64,000 nucleotides of DNA from Clostridium brassicae (GCF_026738875.1 NZ_JAPQFJ010000005.1:1-64000); one strand, 5' to 3'. Shown: positions 8,059-19,063, counted from the stretch's first letter. Numbers and translations: made by a program. Notes: generated by a model from the letters alone, not told the origin.

Positions 8059-8934
8059 ATGTATGAAATAATTCCACTAACTAAAAGTAATTTTTATGAA
8101 TTTAAAAAACTAAATGATTTAAAAGATAAATTTAATGAAATAAACAAAGATTTTTTTGAAATATATGATAGCAAAAACCCTTTTCAAAAGTTTTTAGAAA
8201 AAAAGAAAATTAAATTATTAAAAAATGATTCCTCTTATATAGGTTATATTTGGAGTGAGAATGTAAAAAAATCTATTTATAGAATACAATCTATGTTTGT
8301 TGCTAATATCAATAATGATCACATTTTAGATGAGTATAAGCTGTTACTAGATTCAATAAATGGATACTCTAAGATATATTATGATTGTGTGAAAAATAAT
8401 TTTAATCATAAAATACTAAATACTCTTAATTTTATAAGAGCAAAAGGATTTTTTGAAATGTCTCTAAATCTAAATAATATTACCCCCTTTGATAAACCTG
8501 ATTACGTTTCTTTTAAAAAGGTACTTATAGGACATGATGAGGAATTACGATGTTTCATTCAAAATGCCATATTTGAGAGTAAAGATAGAATTCCTTTGGA
8601 GCCAAAAGATATATACTACGATGAAATACAAGACTATTATTTCGCCAAAGGGGCAATACTTATAAAAGACGGTAATAATTATATTGGATATGGCCAAATA
8701 ATAATACGAAACGGAACTCCATATATAGTGAATTTTGGAATAATACAAGAATTCAGAAAAAAAGGCTATGCTAAAATACTGTTATCATACCTATTAAATA
8801 TATTAAAAGATAATAATTATAATAAAGTAAATATTCATGTGGATTTTAATAATTATTCCGCAATTAAATTATATAAATACTTTGGATTTCAAATAAAAAA
8901 AGAAACTTATACTTGGGTATTAAATAAATTATAG
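8059..8934 (+). CDS. GNAT family N-acetyltransferase (tandem domains)
   Basis: A 291-aa protein. Residues about 190-291 form a canonical GNAT acetyl-CoA domain, with IIQEFRKKGYAKILLSYLL as motif A (the R/Q-x-x-G-x-G/A loop is KKGYA). The first half looks like a second, diverged GNAT-like domain without a clear acetyl-CoA loop. The substrate is unknown. It starts 26 bases after the CotS-like gene and ends inside a strong hairpin, so the two probably form one transcript. Confidence 0.8.
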   Translation: MYEIIPLTKSNFYEFKKLNDLKDKFNEINKDFFEIYDSKNPFQKFLEKKKIKLLKNDSSYIGYIWSENVKKSIYRIQSMFVANINNDHILDEYKLLLDSINGYSKIYYDCVKNNFNHKILNTLNFIRAKGFFEMSLNLNNITPFDKPDYVSFKKVLIGHDEELRCFIQNAIFESKDRIPLEPKDIYYDEIQDYYFAKGAILIKDGNNYIGYGQIIIRNGTPYIVNFGIIQEFRKKGYAKILLSYLLNILKDNNYNKVNIHVDFNNYSAIKLYKYFGFQIKKETYTWVLNKL

Positions 8935-8957
8935 GAGCATAATATTATTGCTCCTAT
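8931..8957 (+). terminator. 9-bp hairpin at the end of the GNAT gene
   Basis: ATAGGAGCA (8931-8939) pairs perfectly with TGCTCCTAT (8949-8957) across a 9-base loop and overlaps the stop codon. The following T run is weak (AGTCTTTG). Confidence 0.6.
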
Positions 8958-9052
8958 AGTCTTTGTTAAATAAGAAAATTGCATAGTTACATGTAAATTT
9001 CTTTTAATTATGCAATTTCTCTAAATAATTATCAAACTGTTCTTTTAAATTT

Positions 9053-9208
9053 TTATTCTAAAACATTTTCCCTAGGCACATAAGAAGATTTTAAGTTCAT
9101 CATATTTTCAGTCTGTACCTTATAATAATAACTTCTATCATAAATACAATCATATCTACTATACTGAGTATCTCTATCTTTTTCTTCTAACTCTTTTGCA
9201 TCATACAT
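9053..9208 (-). CDS. small Tyr-rich protein of unknown function, 51 aa
   Basis: A minus-strand frame of 51 codons starts at ATG 9208 behind a strong AAAGGAGGG ribosome site and stops at TAA 9055-9053. The product begins MYDAKELEEKDRDTQYSRYD and is rich in Tyr, Asp and Glu with one Cys (residue 21). It has no signal or membrane segment. I do not recognise it. A perfect LexA-type box lies 76 bases upstream (9284-9295), next to an A/T-rich TATAAA-like -10, so damage-inducible expression is inferred. It occupies an otherwise empty 528-base gap between the GNAT gene and miaB and is transcribed against both. Confidence 0.6.
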   Translation of the reverse strand: MYDAKELEEKDRDTQYSRYDCIYDRSYYYKVQTENMMNLKSSYVPRENVLE

Positions 9209-9283
9209 AAATCTCAACCCTCCTTTTTAATATTTTATCCAAAATTTAATTATTTTAACCCTGCTATCCTTTCTGATCCTTCT

Positions 9284-9295
9284 GAACATTCGTTC
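9284..9295. promoter_or_regulatory. putative LexA (SOS) operator
   Basis: GAACATTCGTTC fits the Firmicute LexA consensus GAACNNNNGTTC exactly. It is 76 bases upstream of the 51-codon minus-strand gene and 168 bases upstream of miaB. Read on the minus strand it lies just downstream of GATATAAAAAT, a plausible -10, so control of the small gene is more likely than control of miaB-mutSL. Confidence 0.55.
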
Positions 9296-9462
9296 GTATT
9301 TTTATATCTCAATTAAAGGCTGATTTTAGAATTTACTTTGATATTAAATTAAGATAAATGTTAAAATAACTAAAAAGTCCTTTTAAAAGTTCTTTAAATT
9401 ATATATAATAATTAATAGTTGCTTAACAAATGGTAAAACTTTATTGAAGGAGATTTAAGATT

Positions 9463-10791
9463 ATGAAAAATTTAAAAGATAAATATTATATAGATACTTG
9501 GGGTTGTCAAATGAATGAGGAAGACTCTGAAAAAATATCAGGATTGTTGAAGGGATTAGGATGTAATAGAACTTCTGTTCGTAAAGAAGCTGATATAATA
9601 ATATTTAATACTTGCTGTGTAAGAGAAAATGCCGAACAAAAAGTATTTGGCCACATAGGAGAATTAAAACACTTAAAAAAAGCAAACCCTAACTTAATAA
9701 TTATAATTTGTGGTTGCATGACTCAACAAAAAGGGATGCCAGAAAAAATCATAAAGAAATTTCCTTATGTGGATATAATAGTTGGAAGCTTTAATTCCTA
9801 TAAACTTCCTGAATATATAGATAGAGTGAAAAAAGACGGTAAATCTATAATAGAAGTTTGGGATAAAGAAGATGGCATAATAGAAGGATTGCCTATTGAT
9901 AGAAAAAGTGATATAAAAGCCTTTGTAACAATAATGTATGGATGCAATAATTTCTGCTCTTACTGTATAGTTCCATATGTTAGAGGTAGGGAAAGAAGTA
10001 GAAAACCAGAGGATATAGTCAATGAAATTAAAGATTTAGTATCAAAAGGTTATAAAGAAATCACGCTTCTTGGTCAAAATGTTAATTCTTATGGTAAAGG
10101 CCTTGAACCTGAAATAACTTTTCCAAATCTTTTAAGAATGGTAAATAAAATAGATGGTGTTCAAAGAATAAGATTTATGACATCTCATCCTAAAGATGTA
10201 TCAGATGATTTAATAAAGGCCATAGCTGAATGTGATAAAGTATGTGAACATGGACATTTTGCATTACAATCAGGTTCTACTAAAATTCTTACAGAGATGA
10301 ACAGAAAATATACTAGAGAAAATTATTTGACTTTAGCTAAAAAACTTAGAGATAACATACCTGATGTAGCAATTACTACAGATATAATTATAGGTTTCCC
10401 TGGAGAAAGTGAAGAGGACTTTGAAGAAACCCTAAGTATAGTAAAAAAAGTAGAATTTGACTCTGTATTTACATTTATATATTCTATAAGAGAAGGTACA
10501 CCAGCTGCAAAACTTCAAGCTCAAGTTCCTGATGATATTAAGCATAAAAGATTTAATAAATTGGTAGAAGCCATAAATGAAATAGTAGAAAGAAAAAATA
10601 AAGAATATGAAGGAAAAGTTGTTGAAGTTCTAGTAGAAGGAGCTAGCAAAAATGATGAAACTAGACTTACAGGTAGAACAAGAAACAATAGATTAGTTAA
10701 CTTTAATGGAAGTCCTGAAAATATAGGAAAACTCGTTAATGTAAAGATAGTTAGAGCTCAGCCATTCTCATTAATTGGAGAAATAGTATAA
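9463..10791 (+). CDS. miaB: tRNA-2-methylthio-N6-dimethylallyladenosine synthase
   Basis: A radical-SAM methylthiotransferase that adds the 2-methylthio group to i6A37 of tRNAs reading UNN codons. The N-terminal UPF0004 domain has the three cluster cysteines ([30 protein letters not shown]). The radical SAM motif is [11 protein letters not shown] (from about residue 163), and a TRAM domain ends the protein (about 375-442). Its 442 aa are standard. GAAGGAG precedes the ATG. miaA, which makes the substrate i6A, lies 4.9 kb downstream beyond mutSL, so the pathway is clustered here. mutS follows after a spacer with a repeat and a terminator. Confidence 0.96.
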   Translation: MKNLKDKYYIDTWGCQMNEEDSEKISGLLKGLGCNRTSVRKEADIIIFNTCCVRENAEQKVFGHIGELKHLKKANPNLIIIICGCMTQQKGMPEKIIKKFPYVDIIVGSFNSYKLPEYIDRVKKDGKSIIEVWDKEDGIIEGLPIDRKSDIKAFVTIMYGCNNFCSYCIVPYVRGRERSRKPEDIVNEIKDLVSKGYKEITLLGQNVNSYGKGLEPEITFPNLLRMVNKIDGVQRIRFMTSHPKDVSDDLIKAIAECDKVCEHGHFALQSGSTKILTEMNRKYTRENYLTLAKKLRDNIPDVAITTDIIIGFPGESEEDFEETLSIVKKVEFDSVFTFIYSIREGTPAAKLQAQVPDDIKHKRFNKLVEAINEIVERKNKEYEGKVVEVLVEGASKNDETRLTGRTRNNRLVNFNGSPENIGKLVNVKIVRAQPFSLIGEIV

Positions 10792-10833
10792 CTAGATTTT
10801 TTATCAACATTGATTTTTAATTCATAAGAGAAC

Positions 10834-10894
10834 TTCATTATTAATTCAGTATTAATAATGAAATATAAATCGGATAACTGATATTAATTTAAAA
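10834..10894 (+). repeat. copy 1 of a duplicated hairpin plus 25-nt core element
   Basis: A perfect 12-bp hairpin (TTCATTATTAAT 10834-10845, loop TCAGT, ATTAATAATGAA 10851-10862) is followed 7 bases later by the core TCGGATAACTGATATT.. (10870-10894). Nearly the same core, also preceded by a hairpin and followed by a strong terminator, lies at 45941-46038. Function is unknown. Confidence 0.6.
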
Positions 10895-10906
10895 TGTCAG
10901 AATAAT

Positions 10907-10933
10907 AAAAAGCTCTTATAAGAGCTTTTTATA
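10907..10933 (+). terminator. perfect palindromic terminator between miaB and mutS
   Basis: AAAAAGCTCT TATA AGAGCTTTTT (10907-10930) is a perfect hairpin with flanking A and T tracts, so it could work in both directions. It ends 10 bases before the mutS ribosome site, and mutS either has its own promoter or is attenuated here. Confidence 0.75.
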
Positions 10934-10958
10934 TTATCTTTAAAAAGGAGGTATTTTT

Positions 10959-13700
10959 GTGGGGTTAACTCCAATGATGCAACAATATCTAGAAGTAAAA
11001 GATAGAAACAAAGACTGCATAATATTTTTTAGATTAGGTGATTTTTATGAAATGTTTTTTGATGATGCAGAAATTGCGGCAAGAGAACTAGAGCTTGTTT
11101 TAACAGGTAGAGATTGCGGCCTTGAAAAAAGAGCTCCTATGTGTGGAATACCATATCACTCTGCTAATTCCTATATAACACGCCTTGTAAATAAAGGTTA
11201 TAAGATAGCCATATGTGAACAATTAGAAGATCCTTCAAAGTGTAAAGGGCTTGTAAAAAGAGATGTCATTAAAATAATTACTCCTGGAACTTACTCTGAT
11301 TCAAATTTTTTAGAAGAAACTAAAAATAACTATGTTATGAGTTTATTTATAGAAAATGACAAAGTAGCTATGAGTTTTGCGGATATATCAACAGGAGACT
11401 TTCAATGTACTTTTTCAGATTATGATATTACAACTGTCCTAGATGAAATATCTAAATATACTCCAAAAGAAATTATTATACAAGATAATATAAATACTAA
11501 GCTTCTACAATCTATAAAAGAAAGATTCCAAGTTTCCTTTACTTCTCGTCCTATAGATTATTTTAATGATAATGCAGAAGAGAACTTAAAAAGACAATTC
11601 AAAAACTTTAGTTCTATAAATTTTGATATTGTTTTACTACAAAGTTGTAATGGTCTTTTAAATTATATATTAGATACTCAAAAAACTATTCTTACACATA
11701 TTGATACCATTGAATACTATCATATAATAGACTACTTAAGTATAGATATTAATTCTCGTAAAAATTTGGAACTTACGGAGACTTTAAGAGATAAATCAAA
11801 AAAAGGTTCTCTTCTTTGGGTAATAGATAAAACTAATACTGCTATGGGCGGAAGACTGCTCAGAAAATGGGTAGAACAACCTCTTATTCAAAAAAACTCA
11901 ATAGATAAAAGGTTAAATTCAGTACAAGAAATCATAGAAAAAAATTATTTATATGAAGAATTAAAAGAGCAACTTATGGATATCTATGACATAGAAAGAT
12001 TAGCTGGAAAAGTTTCTTCTAAAAGCGTAAATGCTAAAGAACTTCTATCTTTAAAAAATTCTATAGGAAAGATTCCTAAAGTAAAAGATCTTTTAAAAGG
12101 ATTTGACAGCTCTCTTCTAAAAGAAATATATAATAAGTTAGATTGTCTTGAAGATGTGTTTAGTCTTTTAGATAAGTCTATTTCTTATGAACCTTCTTTA
12201 TCGGTAAAAGAAGGAGGGATAATAAAGAACGGATATAATAAAGATGTAGATGAATTAAGGGAAGCAAAAGCTCATGGTAAAGAGTGGATTGCTAATCTTG
12301 AAAATACAGAAAGAGAAGTTACAGGAATAAAATCCTTGAAAATACGATATAATAAAGTATTTGGATATTATATCGAGGTTACAAAATCAAATCTAAATCT
12401 TGTACCTGATGGAAGGTATATAAGGAAACAAACACTTGCAAATTGCGAACGATATATAACTCCTGAATTAAAGGAAGTGGAAGATAAAATACTCGGAGCA
12501 CAAGACAAATTAATAAACCTTGAATATGATCTATTTGTAGAAATAAGAGAATCTATAGAAAAAGAAATAGATAGAATGAAATTTACTGCAAAACTTATAT
12601 CTGAAATAGACTGTTTATGTTCTCTAGCTATTGTAGCTCTTGAAAATAATTACTGCAAACCAGAAATAAAGGAATTTGGAGAATTGTATATTGAAGAGGG
12701 AAGGCATCCTGTAGTTGAAAAAATGCTACCAAGAGAAAGCTTTGTATCTAATAACACAACCATTAATAATGAAGATAATCAATTAATTTTGATTACAGGA
12801 CCTAATATGGCAGGTAAATCTACTTATATGAGACAAGTAGCTTTAATTAGCATTTTAGCTCAAATAGGTAGCTTTGTACCTGCACAAAACGCATCTATAG
12901 CTATATGTGATAAAATATTTACAAGAATAGGAGCTTCTGATGACTTAGCTGGCGGTAAAAGTACATTTATGGTTGAAATGTGGGAAGTATCTAATATATT
13001 AAAAAATGCAACTAATCGAAGTCTTATATTATTAGATGAAGTAGGTAGAGGTACTAGTACTTATGACGGATTAAGCATTGCTTGGTCAGTAATAGAATAT
13101 ATATGTAATAATCCTTCTTTAAAATGCAAAACATTATTTGCAACTCATTATCACGAGCTAACTTCTCTAGAAGATAAAATTTTAGGTGTTAAAAATTATT
13201 CAATAGCTGTTAAAAAGCTTGAAGATGATATAGTATTCTTGCGTAAAATCGTAGAAGGCGGTGCAGACGAATCTTACGGAATAGAGGTAGCAAAACTTGC
13301 TGGGATACCTGATGATGTAATAGATAGAGCGCGATCCATACTTGAAAGATTAGAAAATGGGGACTCAGCATCTTCTAATATGGAACATATAAATAGCAAC
13401 TATAATCCTAACATAATTAAATCAAAAGAAGAATTAAATGTAAAAGAAGCTGCTTTTTCTGCAATAGAAGTAGAAAAAGACATTAAAGATATCAAAAAGG
13501 AAACAATTGAAGTAAAACCTTTAGAAATAAAAAAAATAAAAGAAAAAAAACCTAACACCAATATACAGCAGATAGGGTTTTCTGATATAGGAAAAGAAAC
13601 CTTATTAAAAGAAATAGCTTCTATTGATATTTTAAAAATGAATCCAATGGAAGGATTCAACAAATTATATGATATAATAGAGAAAGCTAAAGCATTGTAA
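10959..13700 (+). CDS. mutS: DNA mismatch repair protein MutS
   Basis: Recognises base mismatches and small loops and recruits MutL. The mismatch-binding N-terminal domain shows [15 protein letters not shown] (Phe-x-Glu context FYEMF at about residues 29-33). The ATPase has a Walker A in [13 protein letters not shown] (about residue 614), Walker [17 protein letters not shown] and the ATHYHEL switch. The 913 aa include a Lys-rich, low-complexity linker before the C-terminal dimerisation tail, longer than the E. coli protein (853 aa). The GTG start at 10959 follows AAAGGAGG. mutL follows 18 bases later and is surely cotranscribed. Confidence 0.97.
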   Translation: MGLTPMMQQYLEVKDRNKDCIIFFRLGDFYEMFFDDAEIAARELELVLTGRDCGLEKRAPMCGIPYHSANSYITRLVNKGYKIAICEQLEDPSKCKGLVKRDVIKIITPGTYSDSNFLEETKNNYVMSLFIENDKVAMSFADISTGDFQCTFSDYDITTVLDEISKYTPKEIIIQDNINTKLLQSIKERFQVSFTSRPIDYFNDNAEENLKRQFKNFSSINFDIVLLQSCNGLLNYILDTQKTILTHIDTIEYYHIIDYLSIDINSRKNLELTETLRDKSKKGSLLWVIDKTNTAMGGRLLRKWVEQPLIQKNSIDKRLNSVQEIIEKNYLYEELKEQLMDIYDIERLAGKVSSKSVNAKELLSLKNSIGKIPKVKDLLKGFDSSLLKEIYNKLDCLEDVFSLLDKSISYEPSLSVKEGGIIKNGYNKDVDELREAKAHGKEWIANLENTEREVTGIKSLKIRYNKVFGYYIEVTKSNLNLVPDGRYIRKQTLANCERYITPELKEVEDKILGAQDKLINLEYDLFVEIRESIEKEIDRMKFTAKLISEIDCLCSLAIVALENNYCKPEIKEFGELYIEEGRHPVVEKMLPRESFVSNNTTINNEDNQLILITGPNMAGKSTYMRQVALISILAQIGSFVPAQNASIAICDKIFTRIGASDDLAGGKSTFMVEMWEVSNILKNATNRSLILLDEVGRGTSTYDGLSIAWSVIEYICNNPSLKCKTLFATHYHELTSLEDKILGVKNYSIAVKKLEDDIVFLRKIVEGGADESYGIEVAKLAGIPDDVIDRARSILERLENGDSASSNMEHINSNYNPNIIKSKEELNVKEAAFSAIEVEKDIKDIKKETIEVKPLEIKKIKEKKPNTNIQQIGFSDIGKETLLKEIASIDILKMNPMEGFNKLYDIIEKAKAL

Positions 13701-13718
13701 TTTATAGAAGGTGATCTA

Positions 13719-15695
13719 ATGAAAAGAATTAGTATATTAAATGACGAAACTTCAAATAAAATTGCTGCAGGTGAAGTAGTAGAAAGACCTGCTTCTGTTG
13801 TAAAAGAATTGATAGAAAATAGTATAGATGCAGAGGCTAAGAATATAACTATAGAAATTCATGAAGGTGGTAAAAATCAAATAAAAGTCATCGATGATGG
13901 TTATGGAATACATCCTGATGATATGGGAAAAGCTTTTTTACCTCATGGAACTAGCAAAATATCTTCTTTAGAAGACATCTATAACATAAATACCTTTGGC
14001 TTTAGAGGAGAGGCTCTTCCAAGTATAGGTGCAGTATCTTCAATTAAATTAAAAAGTAGATATATTGATAACAGCTTTGGTAAAGAAATTTCTATAACTG
14101 GTAATAATTTAGACTATATAAAAGAAGTAGGGTGTAATGTAGGAACGTATGTTCAAGTTGACAATATATTTTTCAATGTACCTGCAAGACAAAAATTTTT
14201 AAAATCTACTCAAAGAGAATCTGCTTTAATATCTAATATAATAAATAGGCTTGCCTTAGCTAATCATGATATATCTTTTAAATATTATAACAATGATAAA
14301 AAATCATTAGTTACATTTGCTTCTAAAGATGTTACAGACACTATAAGAACAATCTATGGAAAAGAAGTATATAAAAATATAATTCATTTTGAAGAACACT
14401 CAGATATAGCTTCAGTATATGGATATATAGGAAATGCTGAAATCAGTAGGGGAAGTAGAAACAATCAAAATATATTTGTAAATAAAAGATACATAAAAAG
14501 CGGATTAATTACTGCTGCAGTAGAAAATGCTTTCAAATCTTTTCTTACAATAAATAAATATCCTTTTTTCGTCTTGTTTTTAGACATATATCCTGAATTT
14601 ATAGATGTAAATGTGCATCCAACTAAATCAGAAATTAAATTTGAAAATGAGAGAAGCATATATAAACTAGTGTTCGATACTGTTCATAATGCAATGGCTA
14701 AGAGCGTGCGCGATTCTTATAATATGTCTTTAGATAAAGCAGATAATTCTAATCCGAAAGATATAACTGAAGATAAACTGGAAAATAATCTAGCAAAAGT
14801 TAATGATGATATTAAATCAGATAAATTAGAGCTTGTGCAAATTCCTATAGATTTAAAAAAAGAGGAATTTAAAACTAGTATTTCACCTAAGAATTTATTA
14901 ACCGATAATAATATTGCTGCTCCAAATATAGTGACAAACAATAAAGAACATTTTAAAGCTAGCAATACTGAAAGTCTTAATAATTGTTTAAATGATAAAA
15001 CTCCAGACACTATAAATGACAATACTGAAAAATATAATGAAATCATATATAATCAAACTAAAGAACATGAGCTCGTTGTTGAGAATAACAGTACAAGTGA
15101 ATGTATAGAACCTAAGTTTCCTTCTCTAAAGATAATAGGACAGTTTAATAACACATATATCTTAGCAGAAGGAAACAATGAATTTTATATGATAGATCAA
15201 CATGCCGCTCATGAAAAAGTATTATATGAAAAATATAAAAAACAAATAGGTAGTCAAGAGGTAATATCTCAAATACTAATGGTACCAGTAATTTTAGAGT
15301 TAACTCATGAGGAATTTTCATATTATGAAGAAAATCAAGATTTATTTAAACAAACTGGATTTGCTATAGAACTATTTGGTGATAATACGATAAATATAAG
15401 AGAAGCTCCTATGCTTCTCGGAAAAATCGATGTAAAAAACTTCTTTTTAGAAATTTTAGATAATATTAAGAACATGGGTTCTGGTAAGGTAGAAGAAGTA
15501 AAGTGGAGAACTATAGCTTCTCTAGCATGTAAAGCTGCTATTAAAGCTAACCATACCCTTTCCAATGGCGAAATGATAACCCTTGTGGAAACCTTAAGAT
15601 ATCTAGAAGAACCTTTTAACTGTCCTCATGGAAGACCTACTATTATAAGAATGACATTGAAAGACATTGAGAAAAAGTTTAAAAGAATACAATAA
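13719..15695 (+). CDS. mutL: DNA mismatch repair protein MutL
   Basis: Coordinates strand incision in mismatch repair. The N-terminal GHKL ATPase (about 1-330) shows [20 protein letters not shown] and [15 protein letters not shown] long Asn/Lys-rich linker runs from about 335 to 465. The C-terminal domain keeps the endonuclease motifs [28 protein letters not shown] and CPHGRPT, so it should nick DNA itself, as in Firmicutes lacking MutH. The length of 658 aa is at the long end because of the linker. miaA starts 17 bases beyond the stop. Confidence 0.97.
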   Translation: MKRISILNDETSNKIAAGEVVERPASVVKELIENSIDAEAKNITIEIHEGGKNQIKVIDDGYGIHPDDMGKAFLPHGTSKISSLEDIYNINTFGFRGEALPSIGAVSSIKLKSRYIDNSFGKEISITGNNLDYIKEVGCNVGTYVQVDNIFFNVPARQKFLKSTQRESALISNIINRLALANHDISFKYYNNDKKSLVTFASKDVTDTIRTIYGKEVYKNIIHFEEHSDIASVYGYIGNAEISRGSRNNQNIFVNKRYIKSGLITAAVENAFKSFLTINKYPFFVLFLDIYPEFIDVNVHPTKSEIKFENERSIYKLVFDTVHNAMAKSVRDSYNMSLDKADNSNPKDITEDKLENNLAKVNDDIKSDKLELVQIPIDLKKEEFKTSISPKNLLTDNNIAAPNIVTNNKEHFKASNTESLNNCLNDKTPDTINDNTEKYNEIIYNQTKEHELVVENNSTSECIEPKFPSLKIIGQFNNTYILAEGNNEFYMIDQHAAHEKVLYEKYKKQIGSQEVISQILMVPVILELTHEEFSYYEENQDLFKQTGFAIELFGDNTINIREAPMLLGKIDVKNFFLEILDNIKNMGSGKVEEVKWRTIASLACKAAIKANHTLSNGEMITLVETLRYLEEPFNCPHGRPTIIRMTLKDIEKKFKRIQ

Positions 15696-15711
15696 GAAAA
15701 GGAGAGGACTG

Positions 15712-16659
15712 ATGAAAAGAGATTTATTTATACTTGCAGGTCCTACAGCTGTCGGAAAAACTGCCATATCTATAAATTTAGCTAAGAAGTTACATGGTGA
15801 AATTATCTCAGCAGACTCTATGCAAATATATAAATTTATGGATATAGGTTCTGCTAAAGTTAAAGATGATGAAAAACAAGGTGTACCTCATCATGTAATA
15901 GATTTTGTTGACCCTGCTCAAGACTTTAGTGTAGTGGAGTTTAAAAACGAGGCAACAAAATCTATAGAAAAGATAACTTCTAAAAACAAACTACCTATGG
16001 TGGTAGGAGGTACTGGTTTTTATATTGATTCGCTAATATTTAATTATGACTTTGCCAATACCTACAGAGATGAAGATTACCGAGAATATTTAAAAAACTT
16101 AGCTTCTGAAAAAGGTAATGAGTATGTACATTCTTTATTAAAACAGATAGACTCACAATCTTATAGCAAACTATATCCTAATGATTTAAAGAGGGTTATA
16201 AGAGCTTTAGAAGTATATAAAATCACTGGGAAAACTATAAGTGAATTTAATGCTATGCAAGATATATATGATATACCTTATAGCGTATATTATTTTGTAC
16301 TCACTATGAATAGAGCTAAATTATATGAGAGAATTAATCATAGAGTAGATACAATGCTAGAAGAGGGTCTTATTGAGGAAGTTAAAAAATTAAAAGACAT
16401 GGGTTTAACTGAAGATATGCAGTCTATGAAAGGAATAGGATATAAAGAAATCCTATACTATCTTGATGGTAAGTTATCTTTAGATGAAGCTATAGAAATG
16501 ATAAAAAAAGGTAGCAGGAATTATGCTAAACGTCAATTGACATGGTTTAGAAAAGACAAAAGAGTTATTTGGATAGATAAAGATAATTATGAAGATAATT
16601 ATCAAGTTACAGAAGCAATCATTAGTAAATTCAATGAAATGAAAAACCTTAAAATTTAA
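15712..16659 (+). CDS. miaA: tRNA dimethylallyltransferase
   Basis: Transfers a dimethylallyl group to N6 of A37 in tRNA, making the substrate for MiaB. The P-loop is GPTAVGKTA (about residues 10-18). [16 protein letters not shown], the [10 protein letters not shown] loop and RQLTWFRKD are family signatures. ATG 15712 follows GGAGAGG at the right spacing; upstream in-frame codons reach into mutL and are rejected. The 315-aa length is normal. It is the third gene of the mutS-mutL-miaA unit, and a small terminator follows. Confidence 0.97.
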   Translation: MKRDLFILAGPTAVGKTAISINLAKKLHGEIISADSMQIYKFMDIGSAKVKDDEKQGVPHHVIDFVDPAQDFSVVEFKNEATKSIEKITSKNKLPMVVGGTGFYIDSLIFNYDFANTYRDEDYREYLKNLASEKGNEYVHSLLKQIDSQSYSKLYPNDLKRVIRALEVYKITGKTISEFNAMQDIYDIPYSVYYFVLTMNRAKLYERINHRVDTMLEEGLIEEVKKLKDMGLTEDMQSMKGIGYKEILYYLDGKLSLDEAIEMIKKGSRNYAKRQLTWFRKDKRVIWIDKDNYEDNYQVTEAIISKFNEMKNLKI

Positions 16660-16677
16660 AGGATTTTATCCTTTTTT
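16658..16677 (+). terminator. short terminator after miaA
   Basis: AAAGGAT (16658-16664) pairs with ATCCTTT (16668-16674) followed by more T residues. It begins at the miaA stop codon and precedes hfq by about 40 bases, so hfq may be expressed by read-through or from its own promoter. Confidence 0.55.
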
Positions 16678-16715
16678 ATAGAATATAAACATTATAAAAA
16701 ATTGGAGGGATTGCT

Positions 16716-16952
16716 ATGAATAAATCACCAAATAATTTGCAAGATTTATTTTTAAACAATGCTAGAAAAAACAAAATACCTGTTATAATATATTTAACTA
16801 ATGGGTTCCAGTTAAAAGGTAATGTAAAAGGGTTTGATAATTTCACAGTAATACTTGATAATGATGGTAAACAAATGATGATATACAAACATGCTGTTTC
16901 TACAATAATTCCATCAAAACCTATTTTGTTCACTCAAGATGATAATAATTAA
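16716..16952 (+). CDS. hfq: RNA chaperone Hfq
   Basis: A 78-aa Sm-like protein that forms a hexamer and binds small RNAs and A/U-rich mRNA. The Sm1 motif is seen in [17 protein letters not shown] and FTVIL; the Sm2 motif is [12 protein letters not shown] with the canonical KHA. GGAGGGA precedes the ATG. The miaA-hfq order is the one found across bacteria. A perfect terminator follows, so it ends the transcript. Confidence 0.97.
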   Translation: MNKSPNNLQDLFLNNARKNKIPVIIYLTNGFQLKGNVKGFDNFTVILDNDGKQMMIYKHAVSTIIPSKPILFTQDDNN

Positions 16953-16979
16953 AATAGGCAATTAATTGCCTATTTTTTC
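16951..16979 (+). terminator. perfect palindromic terminator after hfq
   Basis: AAAATAGGCAATT is followed directly by its reverse complement AATTGCCTATTTT and then TTT, overlapping the hfq stop codon. Confidence 0.8.
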
Positions 16980-17005
16980 ATGTTTAATATATTAATCTAA
17001 AAATT

Positions 17006-17044
17006 AATTAATCTTATTTATATAAACATAAGATAAGATTAATT
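17006..17044 (+). other. 12-bp hairpin upstream of the PLP enzyme gene
   Basis: AATTAATCTTAT (17006-17017) pairs with ATAAGATTAATT (17033-17044) across a 15-base loop. It has no T run and ends 47 bases before the start codon, so it may be a 5' leader structure or an operator. Confidence 0.4.
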
Positions 17045-17091
17045 ATTATGAAACAAAAGCTGAATTTTTAATATAATTGGAGGTTACTATA

Positions 17092-18384
17092 ATGATTCAA
17101 CAAATGAAAGAAGAATTAGCTTTAAAATACGGTATTAGCTCTAATATAATTGAGTTGTATAACCAAGCTATAGAGGACATTAAAGATAAGTTTGAAGCTT
17201 TAGATGAAATAAGAGAATTTAACCAATTAAAAGTCTTAAATGCTATGCAAGAAGAGAGAATAAGTGAATGTCACTTCACCAATTCTAGCGGATACGGATA
17301 TGGTGATATGGGAAGGGACTCTTTAGATAAAGTATACGCTAGAATATTCAACTGTGAAGCTGCCCTTGTAAGACCTCACTTCGTTAATGGAACTCACGCC
17401 TTAGGAGCTGCTTTATTTGGGAACTTAAGACCTGGCGATACTATGATATCAGTGTGCGGTAAACCTTATGATACACTTCATAGCGTTATTGGTATAGATG
17501 GTGATGAAAGAATAGGTTCTTTAAAAGAATTTGGGGTACTGTACAAACAAATCGAGCTTAAAGAAGATGGGAAACCAGATATACAGGCCATTAAAAAAAT
17601 GATAGCAGGGGATACAACAATAAAACTTGTTCACATCCAAAGATCTACAGGATATGGATGGAGAAGAGCTCTTTCTATAAATGATATAAAAGAAATAGTT
17701 GATTGTGTTAAATCAATAAGAAACAATATAATTTGTTTTGTAGATAATTGCTACGGTGAATTTATTGATATTTTAGAGCCAACAGATATAGGAGCTGATT
17801 TAGTTGCAGGTTCACTTATTAAAAACATAGGTGGAGGAATAGCGCCTACAGGAGGTTATATTGCTGGAACTAAAGAATGTGTAGAACAATCTTCTTACAG
17901 ATTAACCGTTCCTGGCATAGGGGGAGAATGTGGCTCCACTTTCGGAGTTATGAGATCTATGTATCAAGGATTATTCTTTGCCCCTCATGTAGCCATAGAA
18001 GCATTAAAAGGTGCTATTTTCTGTGCTAGAATAATGGAACTAGCAGGTTTCGAAGTACTTCCTAGATTTGATGAGGATAGAAGTGATATAATTCAAGCTA
18101 TAAAATTCAACGATAAAGAAAAATTAATTAAATTCTGCCAAGGTATCCAGCTAGGTTCTCCTATAGATTCATTTGTATCTTGTGAACCATGGAATATGCC
18201 AGGATACGCTGATCAAGTAATAATGGCTGCTGGGGCATTCGTACAAGGTTCTTCAATTGAACTATCCGCAGATGCACCAATAAGAGAACCATACATCGCT
18301 TATCTCCAAGGCGGTTTAACTTTTGATCACGCAAAAATAGGTGTGCTTATTGCATTAAATAAAATACTAAATAACAATCAATAA
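17092..18384 (+). CDS. methionine gamma-lyase family PLP enzyme (YnbB-like, 'aluminium resistance protein')
   Basis: A 430-aa fold-type I PLP enzyme of the YnbB/MGL-like family found next to hfq in many Firmicutes. HFTNSSGYGYGDMGRDSLDK and AALVRPHFVNGTHA form the substrate and cofactor entrance; DNCYGEFIDILEP holds the Asp that contacts the PLP nitrogen; GSLIKNIGGGIAPTGGYIAG holds the Schiff-base lysine. The substrate has not been established, and the 'aluminium resistance' name is historical. ATG 17092 is chosen since GGAGG lies 8 bases upstream; an in-frame TTG at 17077 would overlap it. It converges with lexA on a shared terminator. Confidence 0.88.
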   Translation: MIQQMKEELALKYGISSNIIELYNQAIEDIKDKFEALDEIREFNQLKVLNAMQEERISECHFTNSSGYGYGDMGRDSLDKVYARIFNCEAALVRPHFVNGTHALGAALFGNLRPGDTMISVCGKPYDTLHSVIGIDGDERIGSLKEFGVLYKQIELKEDGKPDIQAIKKMIAGDTTIKLVHIQRSTGYGWRRALSINDIKEIVDCVKSIRNNIICFVDNCYGEFIDILEPTDIGADLVAGSLIKNIGGGIAPTGGYIAGTKECVEQSSYRLTVPGIGGECGSTFGVMRSMYQGLFFAPHVAIEALKGAIFCARIMELAGFEVLPRFDEDRSDIIQAIKFNDKEKLIKFCQGIQLGSPIDSFVSCEPWNMPGYADQVIMAAGAFVQGSSIELSADAPIREPYIAYLQGGLTFDHAKIGVLIALNKILNNNQ

Positions 18385-18386
18385 AT

Positions 18387-18429
18387 AAAAAGCAGCTGTG
18401 AGAAGCAGGACCTCTCTTCAGCTGTTTTT
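18387..18429. terminator. bidirectional terminator between the PLP gene and lexA
   Basis: AAAA-GCAGCTG and CAGCTG-TTTTT form the outer stem, with a further GAGA/TCTC helix inside. A tracts on the left and T tracts on the right allow it to serve both convergent genes; it reaches the lexA stop codon. Confidence 0.7.
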
Positions 18430-19036
18430 AGTACCTTCTGAACAAACCTATTATTTTACCAATAATCTTACAATCATCTACTATTATAGGTTCCATAGCC
18501 TTATTTTCTGGCTGAAGCCTAATATGATCTTTTTCTTTAAAAAATCTCTTTATTGTAGCCTCATTTTCAATTAGCGCTACAACAATCTCTCCATTTTCCG
18601 CATAATTTGTTTTCTCTATTATCGCTAAATCCCCATCTAAAATACCAGCATCAATCATACTTTCCCCTGAAACATTTAACATAAATACATCCTTATTACT
18701 AGGCATAAAATTCAATGCAATAGGAAATGTATCTTCTATATTTTCTACGGCTAATATTGGTTCACCAGCAGTTACTTTCCCCACGATAGGAACGCTAAGC
18801 ATTTCTTTTTTTATAGGAGGATCTTTTAAAATTTCTATAGTTCTAGGCTTAGTAGAGTCTCTTCTTATCATGCCTTTTTTCTCTAATTTTGAAAGATGCC
18901 CATGAACTGTAGACGTAGAACTTAATCCAACTCCCTTACATATCTCTCTTACAGAAGGTGGGTATCCTTTTTGGAGAATATGCTTTTTGATAAATTCGTA
19001 AACTTCCATTTGTTTCTCCGGCTTACTTTTACCCAT
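18428..19036 (-). CDS. lexA: SOS repressor LexA
   Basis: Represses DNA-damage genes and self-cleaves when stimulated by RecA. The N-terminal winged helix-turn-helix (about 1-65) includes [20 protein letters not shown]. The Ala-Gly cleavage site is in GKVTAGEP (near residue 89). The Ser-Lys protease dyad is in [12 protein letters not shown] and [15 protein letters not shown]. The length of 202 aa is normal. Its promoter carries a LexA-like box overlapping the -35, consistent with autorepression. Confidence 0.97.
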   Translation of the reverse strand: MGKSKPEKQMEVYEFIKKHILQKGYPPSVREICKGVGLSSTSTVHGHLSKLEKKGMIRRDSTKPRTIEILKDPPIKKEMLSVPIVGKVTAGEPILAVENIEDTFPIALNFMPSNKDVFMLNVSGESMIDAGILDGDLAIIEKTNYAENGEIVVALIENEATIKRFFKEKDHIRLQPENKAMEPIIVDDCKIIGKIIGLFRRY

Positions 19037-19063
19037 ATCTATGCACCTCTCTTTTTAATTTGA

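Noticed and set aside
9569-9580. A third exact GAACN4GTTC match (GAACTTCTGTTC).
   Set aside because: It lies about 107 bases inside miaB coding sequence with no promoter; one such match is expected by chance in a window of this size.
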